From assembly GCA_037447605.1 (NCBI GenBank), contig CM074806.1:2973348-3037347 (forward strand): a stretch of DNA of 64,000 nt, read 5' to 3'. A program made the translations under genes and the position numbers. The stretch is from Zygnema circumcarinatum (taxonomy: Eukaryota > Streptophyta > Zygnematophyceae > Zygnematales > Zygnemataceae). Every line of letters begins with the position of its first letter. The stretch's first letter is position 1. Shown in pieces: positions 42,701 through 52,249 of this stretch. Below the pieces are notes generated by a model that was not told the origin of the DNA, ran no database searches, and saw nothing but the letters and a program-made list of their open reading frames with translations.

Positions 42701-43331
42701 GCGTTCAACACCGCGAAGAAGCAAGCGGGCCTCTGGCAAAAGGCGACCGCTGCCAGTGGCTTTTCTTGAGATAACGGAAAGCTTTGATGGTACGCATGAG
42801 ACTGGCCATGGTTTAGGCGAATTCGCAAGCCAGGCTCACGAGGGTGCAAAGGCGACCGTATCAGACAACCGAGCCCGTCAGATCAAGAGAGAAACCTCAA
42901 TAAGAGCAAACCAGAGAGAGATTGCTGGAGAGGAAGCATATGTGTATAGCCTGACAGCAAGCTGCGAACTGCCAGTGGAGGCAGATCACTTTGTCAACTT
43001 TAATTGGGGTGAGAATTCCAAAGATAGCCCACCAACAAGCCATGGTGGCAGTGGTTCTTGGGTTGAGGAGGCCACGGAATTGGGCATGGAGGAAAGTCCA
43101 CCCCGTTATGGGGATTTCAAAGGACCAGAAAGCTCGCCTCTGAGACAGTCAGTTGCCCACTCCAATGAGTGGAATCTGGCACACGAAGATGTCCACGTAC
43201 TTGGCGACGATGATAATCCGCTTGTGGGTGATTGTGAACCCCGAGTGCGGGTAAGGGAGCTATGGAGGAAATCGACAGCGAGGCTACTAAGCAAGGAGGA
43301 GTATGCAGCTATGGAGGATGTAGCATTATGA
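30775..43331 (+). CDS. KIN12: Kinesin-12 (phragmoplast-type plus-end kinesin)
   Basis: A predicted microtubule motor of 1,522 residues in 21 exons. The motor domain (about 185-545) shows [20 protein letters not shown] (P-loop, split by an intron), [19 protein letters not shown] (switch I), LVDLAGSE (switch II), [14 protein letters not shown] and FAQRAK; the QNKAKVNEE neck is typical of kinesin-12. The N-terminal 184 residues are low-complexity Ser/Arg/Glu. The tail carries coiled-coil blocks seen in plant kinesin-12 (PAKRP1/POK relatives): [30 protein letters not shown], and [13 protein letters not shown] near the end of the heptads. The last exon starts with a cysteine cluster ([10 protein letters not shown]) followed by a basic stretch. 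Known relatives work at the phragmoplast and division plane; that role here is inference. The start is the first ATG after an in-frame stop, and all exon phases agree. Confidence 0.93.
40933..41657 (+). repeat. 361-bp tandem duplication spanning an intron/exon border
   Basis: Copy 1 (40933-41293) and copy 2 (41294-41654) are nearly identical, with only a few differences. Each begins GGCTTTGTTCAATATTTTTC, and the sequence after copy 2 also begins with GGC, so the junctions share a 3-base microhomology. The unit ends with intron, acceptor ATTCCAG and the first about 20 bases of the exon at 41635. Copy 1 therefore carries a decoy acceptor at 41273 plus the fragment encoding ERHIALL, after which the frame runs to a stop. 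Only the copy 2 acceptor gives a full exon. Confidence 0.93.
42364..42388 (+). repeat. (GT)n microsatellite in an intron
   Basis: A short GT dinucleotide run followed by T and A runs, in the last kinesin-12 intron. Confidence 0.9.
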
Positions 43332-43811
43332 ATGTCAGGGTCTGCTAAATAGAAGGAACGTTAATATAGGAGTAAGTAATTATTGAAAGCTTTTTATTAG
43401 TTCCCTGTTATCAATCCTTACCTTGTTGGTTCTTGCCCGTGATTGTAAGGAGGCAAGTTTCTCCATGGACCAGGGTCACTTTCTAGACAGGGGAAGGAAA
43501 CTTTGCCATGTATATGAAACTTACCCCAGTGCTGATTACGGAATTACAAGTTTTCGGATGATCTACTTCACAAGAGTGATGGAATCTATATCTGCTGCAG
43601 GCATACTCTGAAATGAGCTTCGAAGGATAATGTTTTCATACAAGGTACAATGGTTGATACTGGCTACTACACTACAAAGCTACCACAGACACTCGTCGTA
43701 GGAACTCATCCATGGATAATAGATAGCATCTGTCGTGCATTTCAAAAAATGAAAAAAAAAAAGTTTTATTTTCCTTTTACCTTCACGGATTTTGGTAACA
43801 CGGACCTTATA
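43332..43811 (+). other. 3' flank of the kinesin-12 gene
   Basis: It follows the TGA at 43329-43331 and presumably holds the 3' UTR. I see no other gene or repeat. Confidence 0.5.
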
Positions 43812-44720
43812 TTTGGCAAATACAATAGGGGGCGACTATTTACAGTAGGGGGTGTCAGACTTAAAAAATTTCAGTACGCGTGTTCGTAAGTTTGACATCA
43901 GAACGAGTACTCCAGTATAATCGCGATCCTCCTGCGGCGGAGTACTTTCGTAATCTTTTTTTTCGTAACGCTTTTCGTAAGATTTTGTTAAGTCTGACAC
44001 CCCCTAGTGTACGGATTCTGAATGTAGTGTACGATTTCGCCGGGCAGCAAAAAAAAATCATTTTTTTGGTTGCCCGGCGCTGTTTCATACTTTTTAGAAT
44101 AGATATAGACCTTTTTTCGTCGGATGTACGGATAGTGATTTGAAATGTACCAAGCGCGCGCGTCTACAAGGTAGAAGGGCGCAACACGTGGAGCGACATG
44201 ATTGGTGCGGCAACATATGACGTGACAAGTATGTTTGGGACCGTGACGTGACGAAACGAGACGCGACAAAAGTGGAGTCCGCGGACGGCAGTCGGAAATG
44301 GCGGGAATAAAAACTGACAGATTTTTCCTGAAACACGCTACGTTATGTGCCCTACCTTTCTCTGTCAGTTTTAATTCCGGCCATTTCCGACTGCCGTCCG
44401 CGGACTCCACTTTTTTCGCGTCTCGTTTTGTCACGTCACGGTCCCAAACATACTTGCCACGTCATATGTTGCCGCGACCAATCATGTTGCTCCACGTGTT
44501 GCGCCCTTATACCTTGTCGACGCGCGCGCTTCGTACATTTCAAATCACTATCCGTACATCCGACGAAAAAAGGTCTGTATCTATTCTAAAAAGTATGAAA
44601 CAGCGCCGGGCAACCATAAAAAGGATTTTTTTGCTGCCCGGCGAAATCGTACACTACATTCAGAATCCGTACACTGTAAATAGTCGCCCCCATACAATAT
44701 TATCGCCCGATATTTGCCAA
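43812..44720. mobile_element. Large near-perfect palindrome (MITE-like), split by a nested MITE
   Basis: The arms (about 44009-44316 on the left plus the outer part at 43812-43846, and 44375-44720 on the right) are reverse complements over roughly 340 bp, around a short loop (44317-44374). Shared landmarks include GCCGGGCAGCAAAAAAA, CTATCCGTACATCCGACGAA, CGTGACGTGACGAAACGAG and CGGACGGCAGTCGGAAATGG. The left arm is interrupted at 43847-44005 by another element, and the right arm keeps the uninterrupted target. No transposase frame is present. Shared words link it to the element at 29331-30275. Confidence 0.85.
43847..44005. mobile_element. 159-bp MITE with AGT target duplication, nested in the palindrome
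   Basis: The terminal inverted repeats are AGGGGGTGTCAGACTTAA and its exact complement at the right end. It is flanked by AGT at 43844-43846 and 44006-44008. The opposite arm of the host palindrome reads TTTACAGTGTACGG without the insert, confirming both the boundaries and the 3-base duplication. The ends match those of the element at 50679-51478 (AGGGGGAGTCAGAC). The superfamily is unresolved; a 3-base duplication occurs in Harbinger- and CACTA-like groups. Confidence 0.92.
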
Positions 44721-44759
44721 AACCATGGCGAAACTATCATGGGGTCCTACTGTAACAGT

Positions 44760-45090
44760 AGTTGACTGGTACCGTACAATGCCGGGCGCGCTGTGATTGA
44801 CGCCGTACAGTACACACTCGAGAAGTGGCCGTACGGAAAATAAGGCGTGGCGCGCGCTCATCGGACGGTCTGGACGGCGCCGCCGCGAGATGGGCGCGCC
44901 AATCGCAGGCGCCACGTGACAACCCACCCAGCAGACCCCGGACCGCCGGACTGCTCGCCAAGTGGCAGCCCGCAGACGGTCAAGATGCAGTGGCGGTGTA
45001 CTGAAGCGGCCCGAGGCCACGTCGCCGCGCGGCGGCGGTCGTACGAAGACGGCGCTGGGGGGCAAAAACCTGCCACTGTCGAAAAAAAGC
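44760..45090 (+). repeat. Degenerate copy of the secreted-protein gene promoter block
   Basis: It matches the reverse complement of 52245-52570 and the block at 48199-48475, with shared words GGGCGCGCTGTGATTG, CGAGATGGGCGCGCCAATCG and CACGTCGCCGCGCGGCGGC. Where genes A and C have TATAAAG after GGCGGTCG, this copy reads TACGAAG (45042-45048). No gene follows, so it looks like a stranded promoter fragment. Confidence 0.7.
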
Positions 45091-45149
45091 AAACGAGCAC
45101 AAAGAGAAGGAAGTGGCATTGGTCTCGCGATGGCGAGGCCATCCAATGC

Positions 45150-46079
45150 ACTAAAGGGCGTGGCCATACTGCACCGTGTCGAGCGCGAGCGAGAGCTGCG
45201 CCACACACCGCGCAGTTGGATAGGCCCTCGCATCAAAATTCTATGGTTGGCATCGCCATCGTGAGACCACTGCCACATCCCCCCCCCCACCTCGACTCCA
45301 ACAGCAAAGTTCCAGTTCTTGTTATCATTAAACAAAAGAGGTGTATTAGGGAGTCCTGCCTCGGTGCTTCTCACCTTCAACTATTTCATTGGGCGTGGTG
45401 GCTGTCTCCACTATAGACCCTACTGAGACTACGGTAGACTTGGTAGCGAAGCTCAGGGTCAAAAATAAAACTGGGCCTCATCCTAACAGACTCATCCACT
45501 GAATTTTACAACCACTTCCTATCACGCATATCAATGTACTGCATTACAATGAAGAGGGAGAATTTATTGTCAAAACAACCAGCCAAACAACGCAGGTACA
45601 CCAAACACGAAATACCAACCCCCTTTTTTCCCAACTCATTATTCAAAACCTGTGGCAAAATGAGAATCGTGAAAATAAGAAAACCTTGAAGAAATCCTTT
45701 CATAAAGGATGATTACATTAGATGCTCCTGAATTAAAACGCGATGGGATCAAAAGTCTAGCTTCTGATGTGCTATACAAGCCAAGGGCCATATTGTGGAC
45801 TAAATCATCTCTCTAGCCTACCGCTTACATGTACCCTTCATCTACCCTCACTGAAGCTAATGCACTAGGGGATCGAGTGACCAACCGCATGCTGTCACCT
45901 TTCAAAAAATCAAGTGCAACGAAGCTACGAAGAGCTACGAAGTTCCCTTGAAAAGCCTATCCCTAAACTATCTCCTACCGGCCATCTGGGCACTTTCAGC
46001 AACAAGTAATTTTTCTCTGTACATTGCTCGAAGGTGAGGTCATCCATGGGGGCCATGGACGGTGCCAGGTGGCAGTCCG
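45150..46079 (-). repeat. Duplicated 3' flank of gene A
   Basis: This is the inverted counterpart of the gene B 3' flank (49553-50660) and, in part, of the gene C 3' flank (53886-54560). Landmarks are TTCGTAGCTTCGTTGCACTTG and CCCAATGAAATAGTTGAAGG. Relative to B it lacks about 190 bp (B 50135-50350), which C also has, so the loss is on the A side. Confidence 0.8.
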
Positions 46080-47052
46080 TCAGAGCGTGGTCGAGCAGGA
46101 GACGTAGAGGTCGTTGCCCTCCGGCATGTCGGGGGTGTAGCCCGTGAGGACGCTGACCATCTGGCACTTGGCGTCGTCTGAGATGGGGGCCACCTTGCCG
46201 TCCTCCCAGAGCGTGGCCACGCAGCGGTCCGAGTTGGCGGTGCAGGCGGCCACGCAGCTCTCCGCGCTGTCCGCGAAGTACGCCTCCCACACTCCCACAG
46301 GGAACGTCGCCAAGTGCAACTCGTAGCCCGCGATCACCGCGCCGCACCCGGCTGCACTCACACACGGGGGAAGGGGGGGGTCAGGCAGGAGCTGGAAGCA
46401 TGCCGTGGGGTAAATACAGCTGCTAACATCAAGGCCAATTGCATTCATTCAACTCGAGTGGCCAGGGCTATGGAAGTGGAAGGGGTGGAGGGGTAAAGGC
46501 GCACTGTTGCAGGGCGTGTAGAGGTCGACGCCGTCCGGCATGCCGGGGACGAAGCCGGTGAGCTCGCTGACGAACTGGCACTTGGCGTCGTCGGAGTACG
46601 GCAGCACCTTGGCGTCCTCCCAAAGAGTGGCCACGCAGCGCGCGGAGTTGGCGGCGCAGGCGGCGGCACACGCGGCCGCGCTGTCGGCGAAGTACGACTC
46701 CCACTTGCCCTTGGGGAACGTGTTGCTGTGCTTCTCCCACCCGGCGATGCTCGCTCCGCAGGCAGCTGGCAGAGGAGACAGCCCAGACCGCGCGCCGTCA
46801 GTACCCCATCCGCCATTCTGATCACGCAGGAGCCATGGCCCCGCTGAGCTGGCAATGCAGGGATGGCAAAGGGCAGGTCAAGAGAGGGCACGCACTCAAG
46901 TTGGTGACAAAGCTGGAGGCGGGAGCTGCGTCGGGGTTGACGTCCACGGAGGCGGCCGAGAGGGTGCCTGTCGACAGCTTGCGGGGGGCGGCCATGGCCA
47001 CACCGGCGCAGGCGAAGGCCAGAACGGCCAGAAGCACGAGTGAGCGAGCCAT
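46080..47052 (-). CDS. Gene A: secreted two-module six-cysteine (PAN/Apple-like) protein
   Basis: Three exons on the minus strand (47052-46896, 46765-46505, 46351-46080) encode 229 residues. The N-terminus MARSLVLLAVLAFACAG is a clear signal peptide, so the product should be secreted or enter the endomembrane system. Exons 2 and 3 each encode one roughly 87-residue module with six cysteines in the same order (CGA..IAG, FP.G.WE.YFADSA, C..AC.AN..RCVATLWED, SDDAKCQ.VS.LTG, C-terminal Cys). Both introns are phase 1, so each module is a symmetric exon that could be duplicated without a frameshift. Cysteine spacing loosely recalls PAN/Apple domains; ligand and function are unknown. Nearly identical to gene C and close to gene B. 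Confidence 0.88.
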
Positions 47053-47348
47053 GGTGTCCTGACGGGGACTTTTGGGCCGAGTTCAGTGAAGGCTGTGACG
47101 GGCGAGAGAGAGCAGACGGGCAGCGGAGGCGGCAAGAGAGAGGGAGAGTGAGAGGGAGAGGGAGAGGGGAAGAGGCGGCGATGGAGTTCGAGGGTGCCGC
47201 AGCACCGTCTTTATACGACCGCCGCCGCGCAGCGACGTGGCATCGGGCCACGTCCGTACACTGCCACTGCATCCTGACCGTCGATCTAAGGACCTTTCGT
47301 CACGTAGTACAGTACTGTAGTCTGAAGTGAAATCACGACCCCCTTGAG
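47053..47348 (-). promoter_or_regulatory. Promoter and 5' leader of gene A, TATA box at 47209-47215
   Basis: Read on the minus strand, GGCGGTCG-TATAAAG-ACGGTGC lies about 157 bases before the ATG, with a pyrimidine-rich CTCTCCCTCTC leader between. The block is duplicated upstream of gene C (52625-52911) in the opposite orientation. GTACGG and CACGT words are frequent upstream. Confidence 0.65.
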
Positions 47349-48190
47349 CAGGGTTCGTCAAATAGGGGATTTCGGCTTAAGATAGGGGACTGTCCCCTAA
47401 ATTGGTTTTGTAAAAACACGTAAATATGGACTGTACGGACGAAACCGTACACGTACGGACAAGACAGGAGTACAGGAAGACAGGAATTGTTTGGGAGAAA
47501 GACGAGTTTCGAAAGAGGTTGACAGACTTTTCATTGGAAGGAATTCTTCACTGCAAACAGTTTGATAGTTTGACCGCTCTTCGAGGGTCTCTTTGAGTAG
47601 TTTGCATCACTTCTATAGCTGTCTTGTTCAGCCTAAAACTCCTAAGGGAGTGGGACCATTTTTCATTTCATTTCTAATTTTAGTTCCTATTTCAGTTTTT
47701 CTTTTGTGACTACACCTAGAATTTCAGAGGTTATGATTTGGAATAGAGTTTTTGTGAGGAAATTTCAAGACTATGATGGATTCTAAAGTGATACTTGGAG
47801 TAATTAATGATGGATGGAAAAGGAAATAGAGAGCTTAGGATTGGATCTACAAAGTTTTCAAGCAATTGGGTTTTTGAATAAGCAACTATATGTTGTGATT
47901 GCCAAATGCACAGTTGTTCTAATTGATTGGTAAAATTTACCAATCTATAAGAGTCGAAGAGGTTGCACCAGTTTCTAAAGCCGTGTTGTTATACCAACAA
48001 GTAAAGTTCATATACATCATTGCTATCGTGGTTGCAAATGCAATTCATTTCCTTTTTGTTTTTAACCAAAAAAATGCTTTTTTGGGGCTTGTGTGGTATT
48101 TAAGTTGAAATCACGTAAACTAATCTCAAAATCTTACATAAATAAGCTATTTACGATATTTAGGGGATCTCCCCTATTTGACGAACCCTG
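47349..48190. mobile_element. Non-autonomous hAT-like transposon, 842 bp
   Basis: Terminal inverted repeats CAGGGTTCGTCAAATAGGGG match at both ends over about 22 bp, and an 8-base duplication CCCTTGAG lies at 47341-47348 and 48191-48198. Eight-base duplications and CAGGG-type ends are standard for the hAT superfamily. The body is AT-rich with no transposase. The paralogous copy at 52618-52625 holds a single CTCAAGGG (the complement) with matching flanks on both sides: an intact empty site. The insertion therefore followed the duplication of this intergenic region. It splits the spacer between divergent genes A and B. Confidence 0.93.
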
Positions 48191-48198
48191 CCCTTGAG

Positions 48199-48579
48199 TG
48201 AAGCCGTACGTTGTCGGGCGCGCTGTGATTGGTCCCGTACATGTGCGAGCAGTGGCCGTACGGTGGCGCAGCCTGGGGGCCGTACGGCATTCTCCGCCGT
48301 TCGCCCTCCGCCGTTTGCCCTTCGCGTGATCGTGCGCTCATCGGACGGTCCCAACGGCGCCGCTGCGAGATGGGCGCGCCAATCGGAGGCGCCACGTAGC
48401 AGTCCACCCCGCAGACTGCGGACCGCCGGAATGCGCGCCACGTGGCAGCCTCCGCGTACCCCCCCGCGGCCATAAGGGCCGCGCCGCGACCCCTCTCGGC
48501 CAAGCCCTCAGCGCCTCCCTCCGCCTCCGCCTCCCCTCGCATCCTTTCCTCCTCCGCAGCCAGCCCCCGCCAGGCCGCC
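48199..48579 (+). promoter_or_regulatory. Promoter region of gene B (shared intergenic block)
   Basis: 48199-48475 is the reverse complement of 52373-52617 and resembles 44830-44965. It is GC-rich with GTACGG, CACGTGG and CCAATCGGAGGCGCC words. 48476-48579 is a C-rich leader unique to B. The A/C-type TATAAAG is absent; the nearest candidate is CATAAGG near 48469. Genes A and B were presumably driven divergently from one spacer before the hAT insertion. Confidence 0.5.
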
Positions 48580-49552
48580 ATGGCTCGCTCACTCGTGCTT
48601 CTGGCCGTTCTGGCCTTCGCCTGCACCGGCGAGGCCTTGGCCACCCCCCGCAAGCTGTCAACAGGCACCCTCTCGGCCGCCTCCGTGGACGTCAACCCCG
48701 ACGCAGCTCCCGCCTCCAGCTTTGTCACCAACTTGAGTGCGTGCCATCTCTTGACCTGCCCTTTGCCATCCCTGCATTGCCAGCTCAGCGGGGCCATGGC
48801 TCCTGCGTGATCAGAATGGCGGATGGGGTACTGACGGCGCGCGGTCTGGGCTGTCTCCTCTGCCAGCTGCCTGCGGAGCGAGCATCGCCGGGTGGGAGAA
48901 GCACAGCAACACGTTCCCCAAGGGCAAGTGGGAGTCGTACTTCGCCGACAGCGCGGCCGCGTGTGCCGCCGCCTGCGCCGCCAACTCCGCGCGCTGCGTG
49001 GCCACTCTTTGGGAGGACGCCAAGGTGCTGCCGTACTCCGACGACGCCAAGTGCCAGTTCGTCAGCGAGCTCACCGGCTTCGTCCCCGGCATGCCGGACG
49101 GCGTCGACCTCTACACGCCCTGCAACAGTGCGCCTTTACCCCTCCACCCCTTCCACTTCCATAGCCCTGGCCACTCGAGTTGAATGAATGCAATTGGCCT
49201 TGATGTTAGCAGCTGTATTTACCCCACGGCATGCTTCCAGCTCCTGCCTGACCCCCCCCTTCCCCCGTGCGTGAGTGCAGCCGGGTGCGGCGCGGTGATC
49301 GCGGGCTACGAGTTGCACTTGGCGACGTTCCCTGTGGGAGTGTGGGAGGCGTACTTCGCGGACAGCGCGGAGAGCTGCGTGGCCGCCTGCGCCGCCAACT
49401 CGGACCGCTGCGTGGCCACGCTCTGGGAGGACGGCAAGGTGGCCCCCATCTCAGACGACGCCAAGTGTCAGATGGTCAGCGTCCTCACGGGCTACACCCC
49501 CGACATGCCGGAGGGCAACGACCTCTACGTCTCCTGCTCGACCACGCTCTGA
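48580..49552 (+). CDS. Gene B: secreted two-module six-cysteine (PAN/Apple-like) protein
   Basis: Exons 48580-48736, 48867-49127 and 49281-49552 encode 229 residues with the same design as gene A: signal peptide MARSLVLLAVLAFACTG, then two six-cysteine modules, one per phase-1 exon. It differs from A and C mainly at the end of the signal peptide (TGEALAT against AGVAMAA) and by one Ala/Thr change in module 2 (AACAANS against AACTANS). All splice sites and the stop are intact, so this is a probable functional paralog. It sits head-to-head with A; its 5' leader differs from those of A and C, so expression may differ. Function unknown. Confidence 0.88.
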
Positions 49553-50675
49553 CGGACTGCCACCTGGCACCGTCCATGGCCCCCATGGATGACCTCACCT
49601 TCGAGCAATGTACAGAGAAATTACTTGTTGCTGAAAGTGCCCAGATGGCCGGTAGGAGATAGTTTAGGGGTAGGCTCGGGGTAGTTTAAGGGAACTTCGT
49701 AGCTCTTCGTAGCTTCGTTGCACTTGATTTTTTGAAAGGTGACAGCATGCGGTTGGTCACTCGATCCCCTAGTGCATTAGCTTCAGTGAGGGTAGATGAA
49801 GGGTACATGTAAGCGGTAGGCTAGAGAGATGATTTAGTCCACAATATGGCCCTTGGCTTGTATAGCACATCAGAAGCTAGACTTTTGATCCCATCGCGTT
49901 TTAATTCAGGAGCATCTAATGTAATCATCCTTTATGAAAGGATTTCTTCAAGGTTTTCTTATTTTCACGATTCTCATTTTGCCACAGGTTTTGAATAATG
50001 AGTTGGGAAAAAAGGGGGTTGGTATTTCGTGTTTGGTGTACCTGCGTTGTTTGGCTGGTGGTTTTGACAAAAGTTTCCACTTCATGGTTGTGCAGTACAT
50101 TGATAAGCGTGATAGGAAGTGGTTGTAAAATTCAGCGGGTGCAAAGGGGCACGGCTCGACTTGGACAAAGCATTGCGCACAGCTGTTGACAACTAGCCAC
50201 GAAACGCGCCCAGGATTCGAATGCAGTCAAACGAAACCCTAAAAGCATTGATTAGCGGTCATGGACGTTTGGAGTACATTGTAATGATGAGAGCAAGGCG
50301 TTTCAGACATGCTGACGTCGACATGCTGACTCAAGAAAGTTACGATGAGAAGGCCCACTTTTATTTTTCACCCTGATCTTCCCTACCAAGTCTATCGTAG
50401 TCTCAGTAGGGTCTATAGTGGAGACAGCCAACTTTCCCAATGAAATAGTTGAAGGTGAGAAGCACCGAGGCAGGACTCCCCACTACACCTGTTTTGTTTA
50501 ATGATAACAAGAACTGGAACTTTGCTGTTGGAGTCGAGGTGGGGGGGGGGGGATGTGGCAGTGGTCGCACGATGGCGATGCCAACCATAGAATTTTGATG
50601 CGAGGGCCTATCCAACTGCGCGGCGTGTGGCGCAGCTCATGCTCGCTCTCCACACGTGGCCACGCCCGTTAGTGC
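49553..50675 (+). repeat. Duplicated 3' flank of gene B
   Basis: Inverted counterpart of 45150-46079 and direct counterpart of 53886-54560. It includes the conserved TTCGTAGCTCTTCGTAGCTTC segment just after the stop and a G-run (GGTGGGGGGGGGGGG) near 50540. No further gene is seen. Confidence 0.8.
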
Positions 50676-50678
50676 AAT

Positions 50679-51478
50679 AGGGGGAGTCAGACCTTGTCCA
50701 TCGCCAAACCAATTCCGCGAGCCCGTCGGGCCAAGTCCGCGTTATACGGCAGGCCTTTTCCGCCAAAAGTGGACGTTCGACAGGCTCGGGCGCCGCGAAT
50801 TCAAGAGAGCAATTATTTTACCTTTGCATCTCCGGGCCAGGTTTGACTCCCCCCTTTTCGCCCCCCCGCGCTCCCTCAGCCGCCCGCCGCCCGCCGCCCG
50901 CCGCCCTCCGTTTTGTCGCCACGCGCGCCTCACACGTGCGAAAGGCCCTCGCACGTGCGTGACGCGCATGGCGACAAGGCGGGGCACGATTCCTCATCGG
51001 CGGAAATCTGGAATTTCGAAACGGGGGGCCTCCAGAGGCCCCCCGTTTCGGAGCGCGGAATTCTGAAATTTGAGGACATTTTTGTAACCTATTCCGCCGT
51101 ACGGACGTGACAGACAGGTTCGGGGGGAGCCGTGGTTTCCGATCCGAATTCTGCAATCGAAATCAATACCTTTTCGCAGAGGGAATCTTTGAATTCCGCA
51201 GGCGATGGTCAAGGTCTGACTCCCCCTAATAGCCATCTCCTTTGCCGTGCGCTCTTTCTATTTTTCGGAGAATAAAACTGCACCCCCTATTTTGAATATC
51301 CCACCGAACCTGTCTGTCCAGTCCGTACTTCGAAATAGGTTACAAAAATGAGATACAGGCTCGGCGCCCGAGCCTGTCGAACGTCCACTTTTGGCGAAAA
51401 AGGCCTGCCGTACAACGCGGAATTGGCCCGACCGGCTCGCGGAATTGGTTTGGCGATGGACAAGGTCTGACTCCCCCT
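50679..51478. mobile_element. 800-bp MITE-like element with AAT target duplication
   Basis: The ends are AGGGGGAGTCAGACCTTG (from 50679) and CAAGGTCTGACTCCCCCT (to 51478), with terminal similarity extending about 130 bp. AAT flanks both sides (50676-50678, 51479-51481). The first 13 bases match the 159-bp element at 43847 except for one A/T change, so both belong to one family with 3-base duplications. The interior includes a GC-rich segment (50820-51060) without a recognisable transposase, and a second right end at 51205-51227 that is also followed by AATAGCCATCTCC. Confidence 0.8.
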
Positions 51479-51556
51479 AATAGCCATCTCCTTTGCCGTG
51501 CGCTCTTTCTATTTTTCGGAGAATAAAACTGCACCCCCTATTTTGAATATCCCACC
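51199..51556 (+). repeat. Direct duplication of the element's right end and flank
   Basis: A segment of about 100 bp (GGTCTGACTCCCCCT, then AATAGCCATCTCCTTTGCCG, through to the first bases of the neighbouring element CTATTTTGAATATCCCACC) is present at about 51205-51303 and 51456-51556, 251 bases apart. The copies diverge abruptly after CCCACC. The simplest reading is a local duplication involving the element terminus. Confidence 0.85.
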
Positions 51557-52248
51557 CCCTTTTTGAAATTTTTGCCCTCCCATTTTGGTTACCCCCCCCT
51601 GTTTTGGATATTTCACCCCCTGTTTTGGATATTTTACCCCCTGTTTTGGATATCCCAGCTTCCTGTCTCGGATATATTGAGAGGAGATATCCTCTGGCCT
51701 CCCCTCCCGTCCCCTCCACTCCAGTCCTCTTCTCTCTTCTCGGTTTGCAATGTCCACAAAAATGCTACCAACTGAGTATGAGACCCGCGATGAACTCGTA
51801 CAAGTCATGACCGAGCACTACAAGCACGAAGAATTTCACATCAAGATCGGCAGGCATAGCGACAGCTGCCGACTCCACCTGCAATGCTTCTGCGTTTTTG
51901 CACTTGGGCCTAATTTAGTTTAAGTTTTTTCTTAAGTTTTCTGCTCCTAGTTTTTTTATTTTGTGCTTAGGTCATTTGCGACCAGTCTCTCGTGGGTCCC
52001 CATGCTGACTTCGTCTATGTTCATATGATGGCCTTACAATCGTGAGATCAATACAAATCCCCTTTCCTATTGTTGCACAATGTTGGAAGTCAGTAATGAA
52101 AAGGAGAAAACAAGGGGGGTGGGATATCCAAAGTAGGGTTGAAATATCCAGAACAGGCGGCCGGATGACCAGAATGGAAGGGCAAATCTTTTCAAAGGTG
52201 CGGGGCGGGGAGGATATCTAAAATAGGGGGTGCAGTATCGTTCTCCGC
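51516..52248. mobile_element. Inverted-repeat element, TTTTGGATATCCC family, second copy
   Basis: The left end (CGGAGAATAAAACTGCACCC, then CTATTTTGAATATCCCACC) and the right end (reverse complement GCGGAGAACGATACTGCACC, then CCCTATTTTAGATATCC) match imperfectly over about 130 bp. The terminal region is built from repeats of CCCCCTGTTTTGGATAT. Length and sub-repeats resemble the element at 28253-28976. A 57-codon frame (51750-51923) lies inside. Confidence 0.75.
51750..51923 (+). pseudogene. Short frame inside the inverted-repeat element, possible transposase remnant
   Basis: ATG at 51750 to TAA at 51921-51923 encodes 57 residues. The C-terminal half contains FHIKIGRHSDSCRLHLQC, which weakly recalls the N-terminal zinc-finger region of MULE/FAR1-type transposases. 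It is not repetitive, unlike the element's termini. It is too short to be active and the resemblance is only by eye. It may be chance or the remains of the parental transposase. Confidence 0.3.
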
Positions 52249-52249
52249 T

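Larger units (their letters stand above)
30775..43331 (+). other. KIN12: Exon map of the kinesin-12 gene
   Basis: Proposed exons: 30775-30844, 31392-31615, 32073-32330, 32672-32815, 33183-33266, 33632-33745, 34056-34115, 34489-34542, 35203-35301, 35796-35891, 36066-36211, 36525-36674, 36796-36925, 37304-38152, 38376-38555, 38927-39079, 39619-39720, 40043-40576, 41635-41916, 42129-42248, 42612-43331. The total is 4,569 nt (1,523 codons with stop) and every junction preserves frame. Most introns are phase 0. The exon at 36796 uses an acceptor 13 bases upstream of a stronger-looking CAG that would break the frame. Confidence 0.8.

Noticed and set aside
46445-47272. 275-residue minus-strand frame over gene A (and matching frames over B and C)
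   Set aside because: It reads through the introns in a different frame from the signal peptide and cysteine modules; the three-exon model explains the sequence better.
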